Source: Rhizobium sp. L43 (GTDB lineage: Bacteria > Pseudomonadota > Alphaproteobacteria > Rhizobiales > Rhizobiaceae). From it: DNA of 64,000 bases. The position numbers were made by a program, and so were the translations under genes. Positions 8,901 to 16,563 of this stretch are shown here, piece by piece. The notes beneath the pieces are model-generated. The model was given only the letters and a program-made list of their open reading frames with translations, was not told where the DNA came from and searched no databases. Positions within the stretch are counted from its first letter, which is position 1. Each line of letters opens with the position of its first letter. The stretch is taken from contig NZ_NWSQ01000023.1 of assembly GCF_002531725.1 (NCBI RefSeq), forward strand, positions 1 to 64,000. Reading direction: 5' to 3'.

Positions 8901-9109
8901 TCATCATGACGTCGCTCGCCTTTATCCTCGGCGTCGTGCCGCTGGCGATCGCCACAGGTGCGGGCTCCGCGGCACAGAACGCCATCGGTATCGGTGTTCT
9001 CGGCGGCATGCTGGCGGCGACGATGCTCGGAATTTTCTTCGTACCGTCCTTTTTCGTCGTCATTCGACGCATCTTTGCCACACGGGGCAAAAATGCGGCA
9101 GGAGTGTGA
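5999..9109 (+). CDS. RND multidrug efflux pump, inner-membrane subunit (AcrB/MexB type)
   Basis: The 1036-residue length is exactly that of the hydrophobe/amphiphile efflux-1 family. The first membrane helix follows FFIRRPIFAWVIAI; membrane helix four has the proton-relay pair in LAIGLLVDDAIVVVENVER near residue 405; the second half repeats the layout, with IGLAAKNAILIVEFAKD near 930. The protein exchanges protons for drugs, bile acids or plant phenolics and works as a trimer with the adaptor and outer-membrane channel encoded on either side. In rhizobia and Brucella, pumps of this kind expel flavonoids and antimicrobials, but the substrate here cannot be read from the sequence. Confidence 0.96.
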   Translation: MAKFFIRRPIFAWVIAITIMLAGLLAIFTLSISQYPDIAPTTVRINATYRGASAETVEKSVTTIIEDGMTGLDDLTYMTSTSSTGSASISLTFGTSVDPDIAQVQVQNKLQLVQSQLPGDVIDAGISVTRSTSSILLVGSLVSTDGKRNSVDLGNIMSTSIEDQIQRLEGVGSINVFGSGYAMRVWLDPFKLLKYQLTPSDVTSAIQAQNTQVSVGSLGAQPAIPGQQINVTITAQSQLTTVADFEHIILKVEKDGATVRLSDVSRIEIGQESYGGGSRYNGQPSTGFAVNLAIGANAIDTAARVRSALAVIGRTLPAGVEITYPYDTTPFVELSIEKVVHTLIEAIVLVFVVLLVFLQNLRATLIPTIAVPVVLLGTFGVLAVTGYSINTLTMFAMVLAIGLLVDDAIVVVENVERIMSEEKLSPLEATEKSMGEITGAIVGIALVLTAVFIPMAFFGGSTGIIYRQFSITIVSAMLLSALVALVLTPALCATMLKPVGEHRKHRVGDWFNRNFTRSTNGYVSAIGYLLKRPIRVMLVFLLVGAGCAYLFTRLPSSFLPQEDQGVLLTIVTTPPGSTTQQTQAVVEKVEKYYRENEKDAVESVFGALGFGFNGSGQNSAIVFTKLKDFSKRTDPQLSAQSVVNRALRSFFAIREAQVFALLPPAIQGLGVSSGFSMYLVDTGGHGNDALTAASKRLIQMGNTSGKIVALRSSNKEVEPQMRIVLDQEKIGAMGVDIASVNSMLSIIFTGRDVNDFTLNGEIKPVYVQGDAPFRMQPDDLDHWYARNTAGEMVPFSAFTKTEWVKGAPSLARFNAVSAIPLDGASAPGVSSGDAMNEMEALTEQLGGGYTVAWQGISYQERLSGSQAPMLYAISVLVVFLCLAALYESWSIPFSVIMAVPVGILGALIAATLFSQANDVYFKVGLLTTIGLAAKNAILIVEFAKDRMESGMGLYEATLEAARLRLRPIIMTSLAFILGVVPLAIATGAGSAAQNAIGIGVLGGMLAATMLGIFFVPSFFVVIRRIFATRGKNAAGV

Positions 9110-9259
9110 TAAAAATGCACTGTGATAATGCTGTTCCGATTGCTACATTGCGCCCGACTGCTTCGGTGTGTGTATTTTTGGTAGGACGAGGCGCGGTTGC
9201 GTTAGTGAAGCATGAAGCTTCGGACAAGAATTGACTTGCTCGAGTACAGGAAGAAATGA

Positions 9260-10702
9260 ATGGTATCTCTTCGTTTTGCCACCCCGGCATTATTGTTGTT
9301 GTTGTCGGGCTGCGTTGTTGGCCCGGATCATGTTCCTCCTGAAATGCCGCTGCCCGCCAAATTCGGAGAAGGCGGAACGAAGAGCGATGGTGATGTTGCG
9401 ACCGCCGCATGGTGGACCGCCTTCAACGATTCGAGGCTGAACGGCTACGTCAACGCCGGCCTCGAGCAGAACCTGTCCGTTCAGCAGGCGATCGAACGCA
9501 TCAATGCGGCCTCCGCCAACGTCACCACCGCCGGTGCCGGCGCCCTGCCGAACCTGACCGTCGGCGGCTCGCACACGGTCAGCGGCCAGAGAGGCGAGCT
9601 GCGCACGCAGTTCGACACGCGCAACACCAGCGCCGGCGACGTCCAGCTGAGCTGGCTGCTCGATCTCTTCGGCCTCTACAAGCGCAGCACCGAGAGCGCG
9701 CTTGCCTCGCTCGATTCCGCTTACGCATCGGCTGACGTTGCCAAGCTGACCCTCGTGCAGGACCTCGTCTCGAGCTATATCGACGTTCGTTACTATCAGC
9801 AGCGCCTGGCGCTTTCGAATGCCAACCTGAAGTCTCGCCGGGAAACCTACGAACTCACCAAGTTCCAGCTCGAAGCCGGCGCCGCCTCGCGGCTCGACGT
9901 CGTCCAGGCCGAAGGCCTGGTACAGTCGACGCTTGCCGAAATTCCCGGCCTCGAGACCAACATCCGCATATCGGCCCATCATATCGCGACGCTGCTCGGC
10001 CTGCCGGCCTCGGCCTTGGTCGATGAACTGCTGAGGGGCTCTGGTCAGCCGGTATTCCGCGGCGGCATCACCTCCGGTATCCCGGCGGATCTGATCCGCA
10101 ACCGTCCCGACATTCGTGTGGCGGAACGTGATCTCGCTGCAGCAACCGCTAACATCGGTGTCGCCCAGGCGCAGCTCTATCCGAGCATCTCGCTCAGCGG
10201 CTCGATCTCGCCGTCCTACATCAACCAGCGTGGTGTCCATGGCGGCCTGACGCCTTGGTCGTTTGGCCCGACCCTCAACCTGCCGATCTTCGACGGCGGC
10301 CGCCTGCGCGCCAATGTCAAGTCCGCGCAGTCCGATGCCGCCACGGCCTACCTCAACTGGAAGTCGACGGTGCTGACCGCGGTCGAACAGGTCGAGAACG
10401 CGCTTTCGGCCGTCCGGCGCGACGCCCGCACGGTCGCCGCACTTCAGGCCCAGGTCAAGACCACCCAGGAAACACTCGAACTTTCCACCGCATCCTACAA
10501 GGACGGCGCCTCTTCGCTGCTCGACGTTCTCGACGCGCAGCGCCAGGTCTCACTGGCCCAGGCAAGCCTTGCCCAGTCCGTCCAGCAGATGGCCAAGGAC
10601 TACGTCTCGCTGAACATCGCCGTCGGCGGCGGCTATGCGCCCGGCGGCAAAACCACCGCACCGGTGAAGCCCGTGCCGACAGCGAAGCCGGCCAAGAGCT
10701 GA
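9260..10702 (+). CDS. RND efflux outer-membrane channel lipoprotein (OprM/NodT family)
   Basis: A 480-residue TolC-like outer-membrane factor. The signal peptide ends in LLSGC, so the mature protein is a lipoprotein anchored at Cys18. Two related halves each carry the long helical segments of the trimeric channel; IPADLIRNRPDIRVAERDLAAATANIGVAQAQLYPSI-like text, typical of NodT/OprM proteins, begins near residue 274. An ATG at 9256 is out of frame; ATG 9260 follows AGGAAG. It lies 150 bases after the pump gene, so it may have its own promoter, and the unit ends in a strong terminator. Confidence 0.94.
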   Translation: MVSLRFATPALLLLLSGCVVGPDHVPPEMPLPAKFGEGGTKSDGDVATAAWWTAFNDSRLNGYVNAGLEQNLSVQQAIERINAASANVTTAGAGALPNLTVGGSHTVSGQRGELRTQFDTRNTSAGDVQLSWLLDLFGLYKRSTESALASLDSAYASADVAKLTLVQDLVSSYIDVRYYQQRLALSNANLKSRRETYELTKFQLEAGAASRLDVVQAEGLVQSTLAEIPGLETNIRISAHHIATLLGLPASALVDELLRGSGQPVFRGGITSGIPADLIRNRPDIRVAERDLAAATANIGVAQAQLYPSISLSGSISPSYINQRGVHGGLTPWSFGPTLNLPIFDGGRLRANVKSAQSDAATAYLNWKSTVLTAVEQVENALSAVRRDARTVAALQAQVKTTQETLELSTASYKDGASSLLDVLDAQRQVSLAQASLAQSVQQMAKDYVSLNIAVGGGYAPGGKTTAPVKPVPTAKPAKS

Positions 10703-10739
10703 TCGGCAGTCGGTCTTTTGGAAAATTGGAAAATCGAAA

Positions 10740-10766
10740 CCCCGCGATCGTCTCGCGGGGTTTTTT
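10740..10766 (+). terminator. Intrinsic terminator of the RND efflux operon
   Basis: A perfect eight-base stem, CCCCGCGA (10740-10747) and TCGCGGGG (10753-10760), encloses a five-base loop and is followed by six T. It lies 37 bases after the stop codon of the outer-membrane channel gene. Confidence 0.92.
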
Positions 10767-10845
10767 GATGCCTGCCGAATTCGCTTCGCGGATAATTGCG
10801 CATAAGATGAATTTGGATTCGACAAGCGAAAAAAGCTGAGGTAAA

Positions 10846-10871
10846 GCTCTGATTAAACGATTAATCAGAGC
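10846..10871. promoter_or_regulatory. Palindromic operator before the LacI-family gene
   Basis: Two perfect 11-base arms, GCTCTGATTAA (10846-10856) and TTAATCAGAGC (10861-10871), flank ACGA. The centre falls on the CG of AAACGATT, the hallmark of LacI-family operators. It ends 10 bases before the regulator's ATG and covers the place where a ribosome binding site would be, so bound repressor would block the whole operon. Binding is inferred. Confidence 0.75.
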
Positions 10872-10881
10872 GCCGTCGATC

Positions 10882-11931
10882 ATGGCTCAATCGCGCCCGG
10901 GACCAAACCTCAGCAGGATAGCGACGTCGCTCGGCGTCTCTGTCGCCACCGTCTCCAATGCGCTTTCCGGCAAGGGCCGGGTTTCCGGCCAGTTGATCGA
11001 AAGAATCCGTGAGCACGCAGCCGAACTCGGCTATGTCCCGAGCCAGGCCGGCCGGGCGCTCAGGACCGGACGCAGCGGCGTCCTCGGCCTGGTGCTGCCC
11101 GATATCGCCAATCCGCTGTTCCCGAAGATTGCTCAGGCGATCGAATTCGCGGCCTCCGCCGCCGGTTACGGCGTACTGATCGCCGATTCCCGCGGCGATG
11201 CCGCCGCCCAGACCGAGGCGATCAACCGGCTCGTCGAGCGCAGCGTCGACGGCATGGTCGTCATTCCCCGCCGCGCCACCCGTATTTCTGCCGCCGCCTG
11301 TCCGGTCGCCGTCATCGACACCGCCTCGACGCCAGGCAACACCGTAGCGGCCGACCATTGGCAAGGCGGCCGCGAAATCGCCGACCATCTCGCCGGCCTT
11401 GGCCATCGCCACATCCTCATCATCGGCAACAATCAGGAATCCAACGTTCAGAACGACCGTGCCGGCGGTATCCGCTCCGGCATGCGCCCGGGCATGCATG
11501 CGGAAACGCTGTGGATCGACAAGCTGGAGCGGGACGGCGGCATCGGCTGCCCGCTCGGCCTCGCTGAGAAGGTAAGACAGGGTTTCACCGCCTTTGCAGC
11601 CCTGTCCGACCTCCAGGCCCTGCGCGCGCTGACGGAACTGCAGCAGGCCGGCATCAACATTCCCGCCGATGTCAGCGTCACCGGCTTCGACGATCTCATC
11701 TGGTCACCCGTCGTTACGCCGTCGCTGACGACGGTCCGCATGGACATGGATAGGATCGCCGAGATTGCCGTGTCGGCGCTGGCGGATGCCATAAGAACAA
11801 GCGTCACCCGGGAGGGCATGCTCGTTACCGCGGAGATCGACCGTATCGCCATGCAGCTGATCGTCCGCCAATCATCCGGGCCTTGCAGGCCCGGCACCAA
11901 AAACCTCAGAGATGGAGAACATGTAGGATGA
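10882..11931 (+). CDS. LacI-family transcriptional regulator
   Basis: A 349-residue regulator with a complete LacI-type DNA-binding head (about residues 9-60: LSRIATSLGVSVATVSNALSG, then the hinge helix near SQAGRALRTGRS) and a periplasmic-binding-protein-like effector domain from about 66 on. It overlaps the next gene by four bases (ATGA), so it is the first gene of the operon it presumably controls, which runs to the adenine deaminase gene. A perfect palindrome with a LacI-type CG centre lies directly upstream. The effector is likely a purine, a nucleoside or a breakdown product, judged from the downstream enzymes. The effector-domain middle looks a little shorter than in typical family members. 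Confidence 0.93.
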   Translation: MAQSRPGPNLSRIATSLGVSVATVSNALSGKGRVSGQLIERIREHAAELGYVPSQAGRALRTGRSGVLGLVLPDIANPLFPKIAQAIEFAASAAGYGVLIADSRGDAAAQTEAINRLVERSVDGMVVIPRRATRISAAACPVAVIDTASTPGNTVAADHWQGGREIADHLAGLGHRHILIIGNNQESNVQNDRAGGIRSGMRPGMHAETLWIDKLERDGGIGCPLGLAEKVRQGFTAFAALSDLQALRALTELQQAGINIPADVSVTGFDDLIWSPVVTPSLTTVRMDMDRIAEIAVSALADAIRTSVTREGMLVTAEIDRIAMQLIVRQSSGPCRPGTKNLRDGEHVG

Positions 11932-12950
11932 AGAATGCTGTCATTGCCGCGGTGGCGCTCTCCGCACTGTCACCGCTTGCCGTATCGGCGGCAGAACGGA
12001 CACTGACCATTTCCGTCTATGCCTTTGCCCAGGACGATTTCAAGACGCTGGTCTACGATCCGTTCGAAGCCAAATGCGGCTGCAAGCTCGTGGTCGAGAC
12101 CGGCAACAGCGTCGAACGCCTGGCCAAGATGGAGGCCAACAAGGCCAATCCCGTCGTCGATCTTGCCGCCGTTTCGATGGCCGATGCGCTGGCCGCCTCC
12201 CGCGCCGGGCTGATCGACAAGGTGGATACCGCGAAACTTTCCAATTTCGCCAAGCTGTACGACATCGCCAAGGATCCGAACCGCGATGGCATGAGCGTCG
12301 GTTATACCTTCTACGCCACCTCCATCGCCTATCGCTCCGACAAGATGAAGATCGACTCCTGGGCCGACCTCTTGAAGCCGGACTATGTCGGCCACGTCGC
12401 CTTTCCGAACGTGACCACCAATCAGGGGCCGCCGGCGCTCTACATGCTGGGCCAGGCGCTCGGCAGGGACACACCCGATCTGAAGGGACCGATCGAGGCG
12501 CTGGGCGAGAAGAAGGACGAAATCGTTACCTTCTACGAAAAATCCTCGCAGCTCGTGCAGCTGATGCAACAGGAGGAGATCTGGGCAGCGCCGATCGGCC
12601 GTTTCTCTTGGGCAGGTTTCACCAAGCTCGACCTCCCCATTGCGTGGGCAACGCCGAAGGAGGGCCAGACCGGTGGCATGAACGTGCTGGTGCTGACCAA
12701 AGGCTCCAAGAACCAGGATCTCGCCTTGCAGTTCATGGATTTCTGGCTTTCGACCGACACCCAGACCAAACTCGCCGAGAAGCTAATCGACAGCCCCGCA
12801 AACAGTGAGGTCAAGCTATCCGAGGCAGCGGCCGGCAATCTCACCTATGGCGAGGCGACGGCGAAGAGCCTCAAGCTGATCCCCTCCGCCGTCGCCCTCG
12901 ACAATCGCGCCGGCTGGCTGAAGGCATGGAACGAGAAGGTCGGCCAGTAA
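11928..12950 (+). CDS. ABC transporter substrate-binding protein, spermidine/putrescine (PotD) type
   Basis: A 340-residue periplasmic binding protein with a cleavable signal peptide (about residues 1-21, ending LAVSAAE). The fold is that of the PotD/FbpA cluster of solute receptors: ISVYAFAQDDFKTLVYDPFEAKCGCK at the start, then NPVVDLAAVSMADALAASRAGLID. Two Cys close together (about residues 47 and 49) are unusual. The start overlaps the stop of the LacI gene by four bases. The family includes receptors for polyamines and other small compounds; with a nucleoside hydrolase and adenine deaminase in the same operon, a purine or nucleoside ligand is my inference. Confidence 0.88.
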   Translation: MKNAVIAAVALSALSPLAVSAAERTLTISVYAFAQDDFKTLVYDPFEAKCGCKLVVETGNSVERLAKMEANKANPVVDLAAVSMADALAASRAGLIDKVDTAKLSNFAKLYDIAKDPNRDGMSVGYTFYATSIAYRSDKMKIDSWADLLKPDYVGHVAFPNVTTNQGPPALYMLGQALGRDTPDLKGPIEALGEKKDEIVTFYEKSSQLVQLMQQEEIWAAPIGRFSWAGFTKLDLPIAWATPKEGQTGGMNVLVLTKGSKNQDLALQFMDFWLSTDTQTKLAEKLIDSPANSEVKLSEAAAGNLTYGEATAKSLKLIPSAVALDNRAGWLKAWNEKVGQ

Positions 12951-13016
12951 GGTCCCTGTGAAAACCGGTCCCGGCGCTGCCCGGGACCGTTCTCCCGTCC
13001 GCTTGAAAGGCGCCTC

Positions 13017-13844
13017 ATGTTCCAGAACCGCGCGGAAGCCCTGGCACTTGCCCTGCCGGCAGCCATCTTTGCGACCTTGGTCTTTCTGCTCCCGGTCACG
13101 ATCCTGCTGTCGGAGGGCTTCCGCGCCGGCGGCGCCTGGAGCCTGTCGGCCTATGCCAATTTCTTTTCCGAAACGCTGAACCGCACTGTTTTCCTGCGCA
13201 CCTTCCGGCTCGGCCTCGAAGTCACCGCCGTCTCCGCGGTCATCGGTTATGCCGCAGCCTTTGCCATCGTCAATCTGCCGGCGAAGGGCAAGGGCCGGAT
13301 GATCGGCCTCGTCACCTTGCCGCTGATGATCTCGCCGGTCGCCCGCACCTATGCCTGGATCGTCATTCTCGGCCGCACCGGCATCGTCAACCAAGCGATC
13401 ACGGGCCTCGGCCTCAGCGCCGAGCCGCTGCGGCTGCTGTTCACCGAGACCGCCGTCTTCATCGGCCTCCTGCAGCTCTTCCTGCCGCTGATGATCCTCT
13501 CCTTGATCAGCGCGCTGGAAAACATGCCGAAGGATGCCATTCCGGCGGCTCGCGTGCTTGGCGCCAACTGGTTCCAGGTCTTCTGGAAAGTCATCCTGCC
13601 GCTGACCAGGGAAGGCCTCGTCGTCGGCGGCACGCTTGTCTTCACCGGCTCGCTGACCGCCTATATCACCCCCGCCGTGCTCGGCGGCTCCAAGGTGCTG
13701 ATGCTGGAGACGCTGATGTACCAGCAGGTTTCCGTCGCCAATGATTTCATCTCGGCAAGCGTCATCGCTCTCATCCTGATCATCATGAGCTTTGCCGCCA
13801 ACATCCTGCTGAAACGCCTTGCGACGGCGAGGAACCGCAAATGA
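13017..13844 (+). CDS. ABC transporter permease, PotB type
   Basis: A 275-residue inner-membrane permease with about six membrane segments. The cytoplasmic loop that docks onto the ATPase is visible as MPKDAIPAARVLGANWFQVFWKVILPLTREGL near residue 174, the EAA-type motif of binding-protein-dependent transporters. It overlaps the second permease gene by four bases (ATGA), as is usual for translationally coupled subunits. Together with the receptor before it and the permease and ATPase after it, it forms one importer. Confidence 0.93.
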   Translation: MFQNRAEALALALPAAIFATLVFLLPVTILLSEGFRAGGAWSLSAYANFFSETLNRTVFLRTFRLGLEVTAVSAVIGYAAAFAIVNLPAKGKGRMIGLVTLPLMISPVARTYAWIVILGRTGIVNQAITGLGLSAEPLRLLFTETAVFIGLLQLFLPLMILSLISALENMPKDAIPAARVLGANWFQVFWKVILPLTREGLVVGGTLVFTGSLTAYITPAVLGGSKVLMLETLMYQQVSVANDFISASVIALILIIMSFAANILLKRLATARNRK

Positions 13845-14620
13845 CCCTCCGCCTGTTTTCGCCTATCGTGCTTTTCCTGCTGCTGGTCTTCCTGATCGGC
13901 CCGTTCCTGATCATCATCGCCGCGTCGCTCTCGGCCGGAGAGACGCTGGCGTTTCCGCCACAGGGCCTGTCGCTGCGCTGGATGATGAAGGTGTTCACCA
14001 TCGAGAGTTTTCGCAACAGCTTCGCCATGTCGATGTTCCTCGCCGTCTTCGGAACGCTCGCAGCCCTCGTCCTCGGCATCCCGGCCGCCTACGCCCTGTC
14101 GCGCTACCGGCTGCCCTCGGCTGAAACCGTCCGCACCATCGTCTCGCTGCCGATCATCGTGCCCGGCATCATCGTCGGCCTGGCGCTGCTGCGTTATCTC
14201 GTCGTTCCCTTCGGCTTCAACATCACGCTCGCGCTTTTCTTCGCGCATACCGCCCTTGTGCTGCCCTATGCCGTGCGCGTCGTCTCCGCAAGTCTCGACA
14301 ATCTGCGCTCTGATATCGAGGAGGCCGCCGTCCTGCTCGGCTCCTCCAGGCTCGGCGCCTTCTTCCGCGTGGTGATGCCGAATATCCGCGGCGGCATCCT
14401 TGCCGCCTTCATCCTCGGTTTCGTCACCAGCTTTAACCAGTTGCCAGTCTCGCTCTTCCTTTCCGGTCCCGGCGTCCGCACACTGCCGATCGATATGCTG
14501 GGTTACATGGAAACCACCTACGACCCCTCCATCGCGGCGCTCTCCGCCCTTCTCGCCTTTCTCTCGATCGGCATCGTCTTCCTCGCCGAACGCTTCCTGG
14601 GATTCTCGCGCTATGTCTGA
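13841..14620 (+). CDS. ABC transporter permease, PotC type
   Basis: A 259-residue inner-membrane permease with about six membrane segments and the EAA-type loop IEEAAVLLGSSRLGAFFRVVMPNIRGGI near residue 162. It pairs with the preceding PotB-type subunit as the membrane pore of the importer. The gene overlaps its upstream neighbour by four bases and the downstream ATPase gene by eight bases. Confidence 0.93.
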   Translation: MTLRLFSPIVLFLLLVFLIGPFLIIIAASLSAGETLAFPPQGLSLRWMMKVFTIESFRNSFAMSMFLAVFGTLAALVLGIPAAYALSRYRLPSAETVRTIVSLPIIVPGIIVGLALLRYLVVPFGFNITLALFFAHTALVLPYAVRVVSASLDNLRSDIEEAAVLLGSSRLGAFFRVVMPNIRGGILAAFILGFVTSFNQLPVSLFLSGPGVRTLPIDMLGYMETTYDPSIAALSALLAFLSIGIVFLAERFLGFSRYV

Positions 14621-15638
14621 TGCCTATCTTCAACTCGACAAGCTGACGCTTGCCTATGGCGATACGGTCGCGGTCGGCAATCTCGATCTTACGATCGGTA
14701 AGGGTGAGCTCGTGGCGCTTCTCGGTCCCTCCGGCTGCGGCAAGACGACGACGATGCGCGCCATCGCCGGGCTGCTGACGCCCGCCTCCGGCCGCATCAG
14801 CCTCGACGGCGCCGATATCACCCGCGTCTCTGCCAACAAACGCGCCGTCGGCCTCGTCTTTCAGTCCTACGCCCTCTTCCCGCATCTGACGGTCTATGAG
14901 AACGTCGCCTTTGGCCTGCGCCTCAAGCGCATTTCAGGTGCGGATCTTAACGCCCGCGTCGGTTCCGGCCTCAAATCCGTCGGCCTTTCGGCCTTCGCCG
15001 GCCGCAAGCCCGCCGAGCTCTCCGGCGGCCAGCAGCAGCGCGTGGCGCTTGCCCGCTCGATGGTGATGGAGCCGAAGGTGCTGCTGCTCGACGAGCCGCT
15101 CTCCAATCTCGATGCCCGGCTTCGCCTCGAAATGCGCGCCGAATTGCAGCGTGTGCAGAAGGAGACCGGCGTCACCATGATCTTCGTTACCCACGATCAG
15201 ACCGAAGCCCTGGCGCTCGCCGACCGCATCGTCGTCATGCTGAACGGCGGCATCGAGCAGATCGGCACGCCGGAAGAGATCTACAACAATCCCGCCTCTG
15301 CCTTCGTCGCCGATTTTGTCGGCTTCGAGAATGTCTTCGCGCTGAAGGACGGAAAGCTTGCGACGCCGAACGGGCCGGTCGCCCTTTTCGGCGCAGTGCC
15401 GGAAGCATCGGCGGGCTTGGCCTGGCGGCCCCGCGCGGTGAACCTCGGTTCCGGCCCCTTCCAGGGCGCCGTACGCGGCACCTCTTTCGCCGGCAGCACC
15501 CGCGAATATCTCCTCGATACGCCGCTTGGGCCTATCAAGGCCGAGATCGACGCAAGCCAGCCGCCGCACGAGATCGGCAGCGCGCTCGCCTTCGACCTGC
15601 CGGTTGCCAGCGCAGCAAACCTCAAACGGTTCGGGTAA
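14613..15638 (+). CDS. ABC transporter ATP-binding protein, PotA type
   Basis: The 341-residue ATPase that drives the importer. Walker A is GPSGCGKT at residues 38-45; the signature LSGGQQQR and Walker B VLLLDEPLSNLD follow near 130-155, and the switch His is in FVTHDQTEALALADR. A C-terminal TOBE-like regulatory domain (from about 235) completes the PotA/MalK layout. ATG 14613 was chosen because it begins eight bases before the end of the permease gene and gives a normal N-terminus. Confidence 0.94.
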   Translation: MSDAYLQLDKLTLAYGDTVAVGNLDLTIGKGELVALLGPSGCGKTTTMRAIAGLLTPASGRISLDGADITRVSANKRAVGLVFQSYALFPHLTVYENVAFGLRLKRISGADLNARVGSGLKSVGLSAFAGRKPAELSGGQQQRVALARSMVMEPKVLLLDEPLSNLDARLRLEMRAELQRVQKETGVTMIFVTHDQTEALALADRIVVMLNGGIEQIGTPEEIYNNPASAFVADFVGFENVFALKDGKLATPNGPVALFGAVPEASAGLAWRPRAVNLGSGPFQGAVRGTSFAGSTREYLLDTPLGPIKAEIDASQPPHEIGSALAFDLPVASAANLKRFG

Positions 15639-15642
15639 AATC

Positions 15643-16563
15643 ATGGGCGTCTGGATCGATACCGACATGGGCTTCGACGACATATCAGCCATTCTGGTGG
15701 TGGCACAGTCGGAATATGAGATCGACGGCCTATCACTGGTCTTCGGCAATGCGCCACTGCCGCAGGTGAGAAGGAATGCCGCCGGCGCCGCGAGTGCGTT
15801 CAGCTGGAAATTCCCGATCCACACCGGCCGCGCCATGCCGGTTCTCGGCAAGCTCGAAACCGCTCAGGCGATCCTCGGCGCAACCGGCATTCCGACCATC
15901 GGCAAGAGCCTGCCGGAGGCACTCGCCCTCGCCGAAACCGATGCCTTCACGGCGCTTTGCCGCTGGCTGGAGCGTGACGGCCAGCACCGCATCCTGGCGC
16001 TCGGGCCCCTCACCAATATCGCCGCCGTGGCGCTTGCCCGTCCCGATCTCGCCGCCCGTATCAGCGAACTCGTCTGGATGGGCGGCGGCGTCACATCGGG
16101 CAACCACACGGCCTCTGCCGAGTTCAACGCGCTGGCCGATCCCGAGGCATTGGCAATCATCATCGCCCATGGCCTGCCGCTGCGCATGGTCGATCTCGAC
16201 CTCTGCCGCAAGGTGCTGGCGCGGCCCGAGGATGCCGAGCCGGTGCGCAACGCCGGCGGCGCCAATGCCGAGCTGATCGCCGATATGTTCTCAGGCTATA
16301 TAAGCATCGCCACCAGCCGCGGCCGCCCCGCCATGGCGATCTATGACCCCTGCGCCGCCGTCGCCTTCGTCGCTCCCGATATCGTCAGCTTCCGCCCCGC
16401 CCGCATCGACGTCGAGCTGCAGGGCGCCCTCACCCGTGGCCGCACCGTCGTCGAGACCCGCGCCGCGCCTGCGAGTTTCAATGCACAATTCGCCGCCGAC
16501 ATCGATGCCGATAGAGCGCGCGTGATCATTCTCGCCGCCCTGGTCAACGAGGCTCGCAAATGA
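15643..16563 (+). CDS. Nucleoside hydrolase (inosine-uridine-preferring family)
   Basis: A 306-residue enzyme that splits a ribonucleoside into free base and ribose. The N-terminal calcium-binding aspartate cluster reads DTDMGFDD at residues 6-13, against the usual DTDPGxDD, so Met replaces Pro but all four aspartates remain. LALGPLTNIAAVALARPDLA near 119 and the GGG stretch of WMGGGVTSGNHTASAEFNALADPEA near 145 are typical. It starts four bases after the ATPase gene ends and overlaps the adenine deaminase gene by four bases. The order suggests imported nucleosides are split here and the adenine is deaminated by the next enzyme. Confidence 0.92.
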   Translation: MGVWIDTDMGFDDISAILVVAQSEYEIDGLSLVFGNAPLPQVRRNAAGAASAFSWKFPIHTGRAMPVLGKLETAQAILGATGIPTIGKSLPEALALAETDAFTALCRWLERDGQHRILALGPLTNIAAVALARPDLAARISELVWMGGGVTSGNHTASAEFNALADPEALAIIIAHGLPLRMVDLDLCRKVLARPEDAEPVRNAGGANAELIADMFSGYISIATSRGRPAMAIYDPCAAVAFVAPDIVSFRPARIDVELQGALTRGRTVVETRAAPASFNAQFAADIDADRARVIILAALVNEARK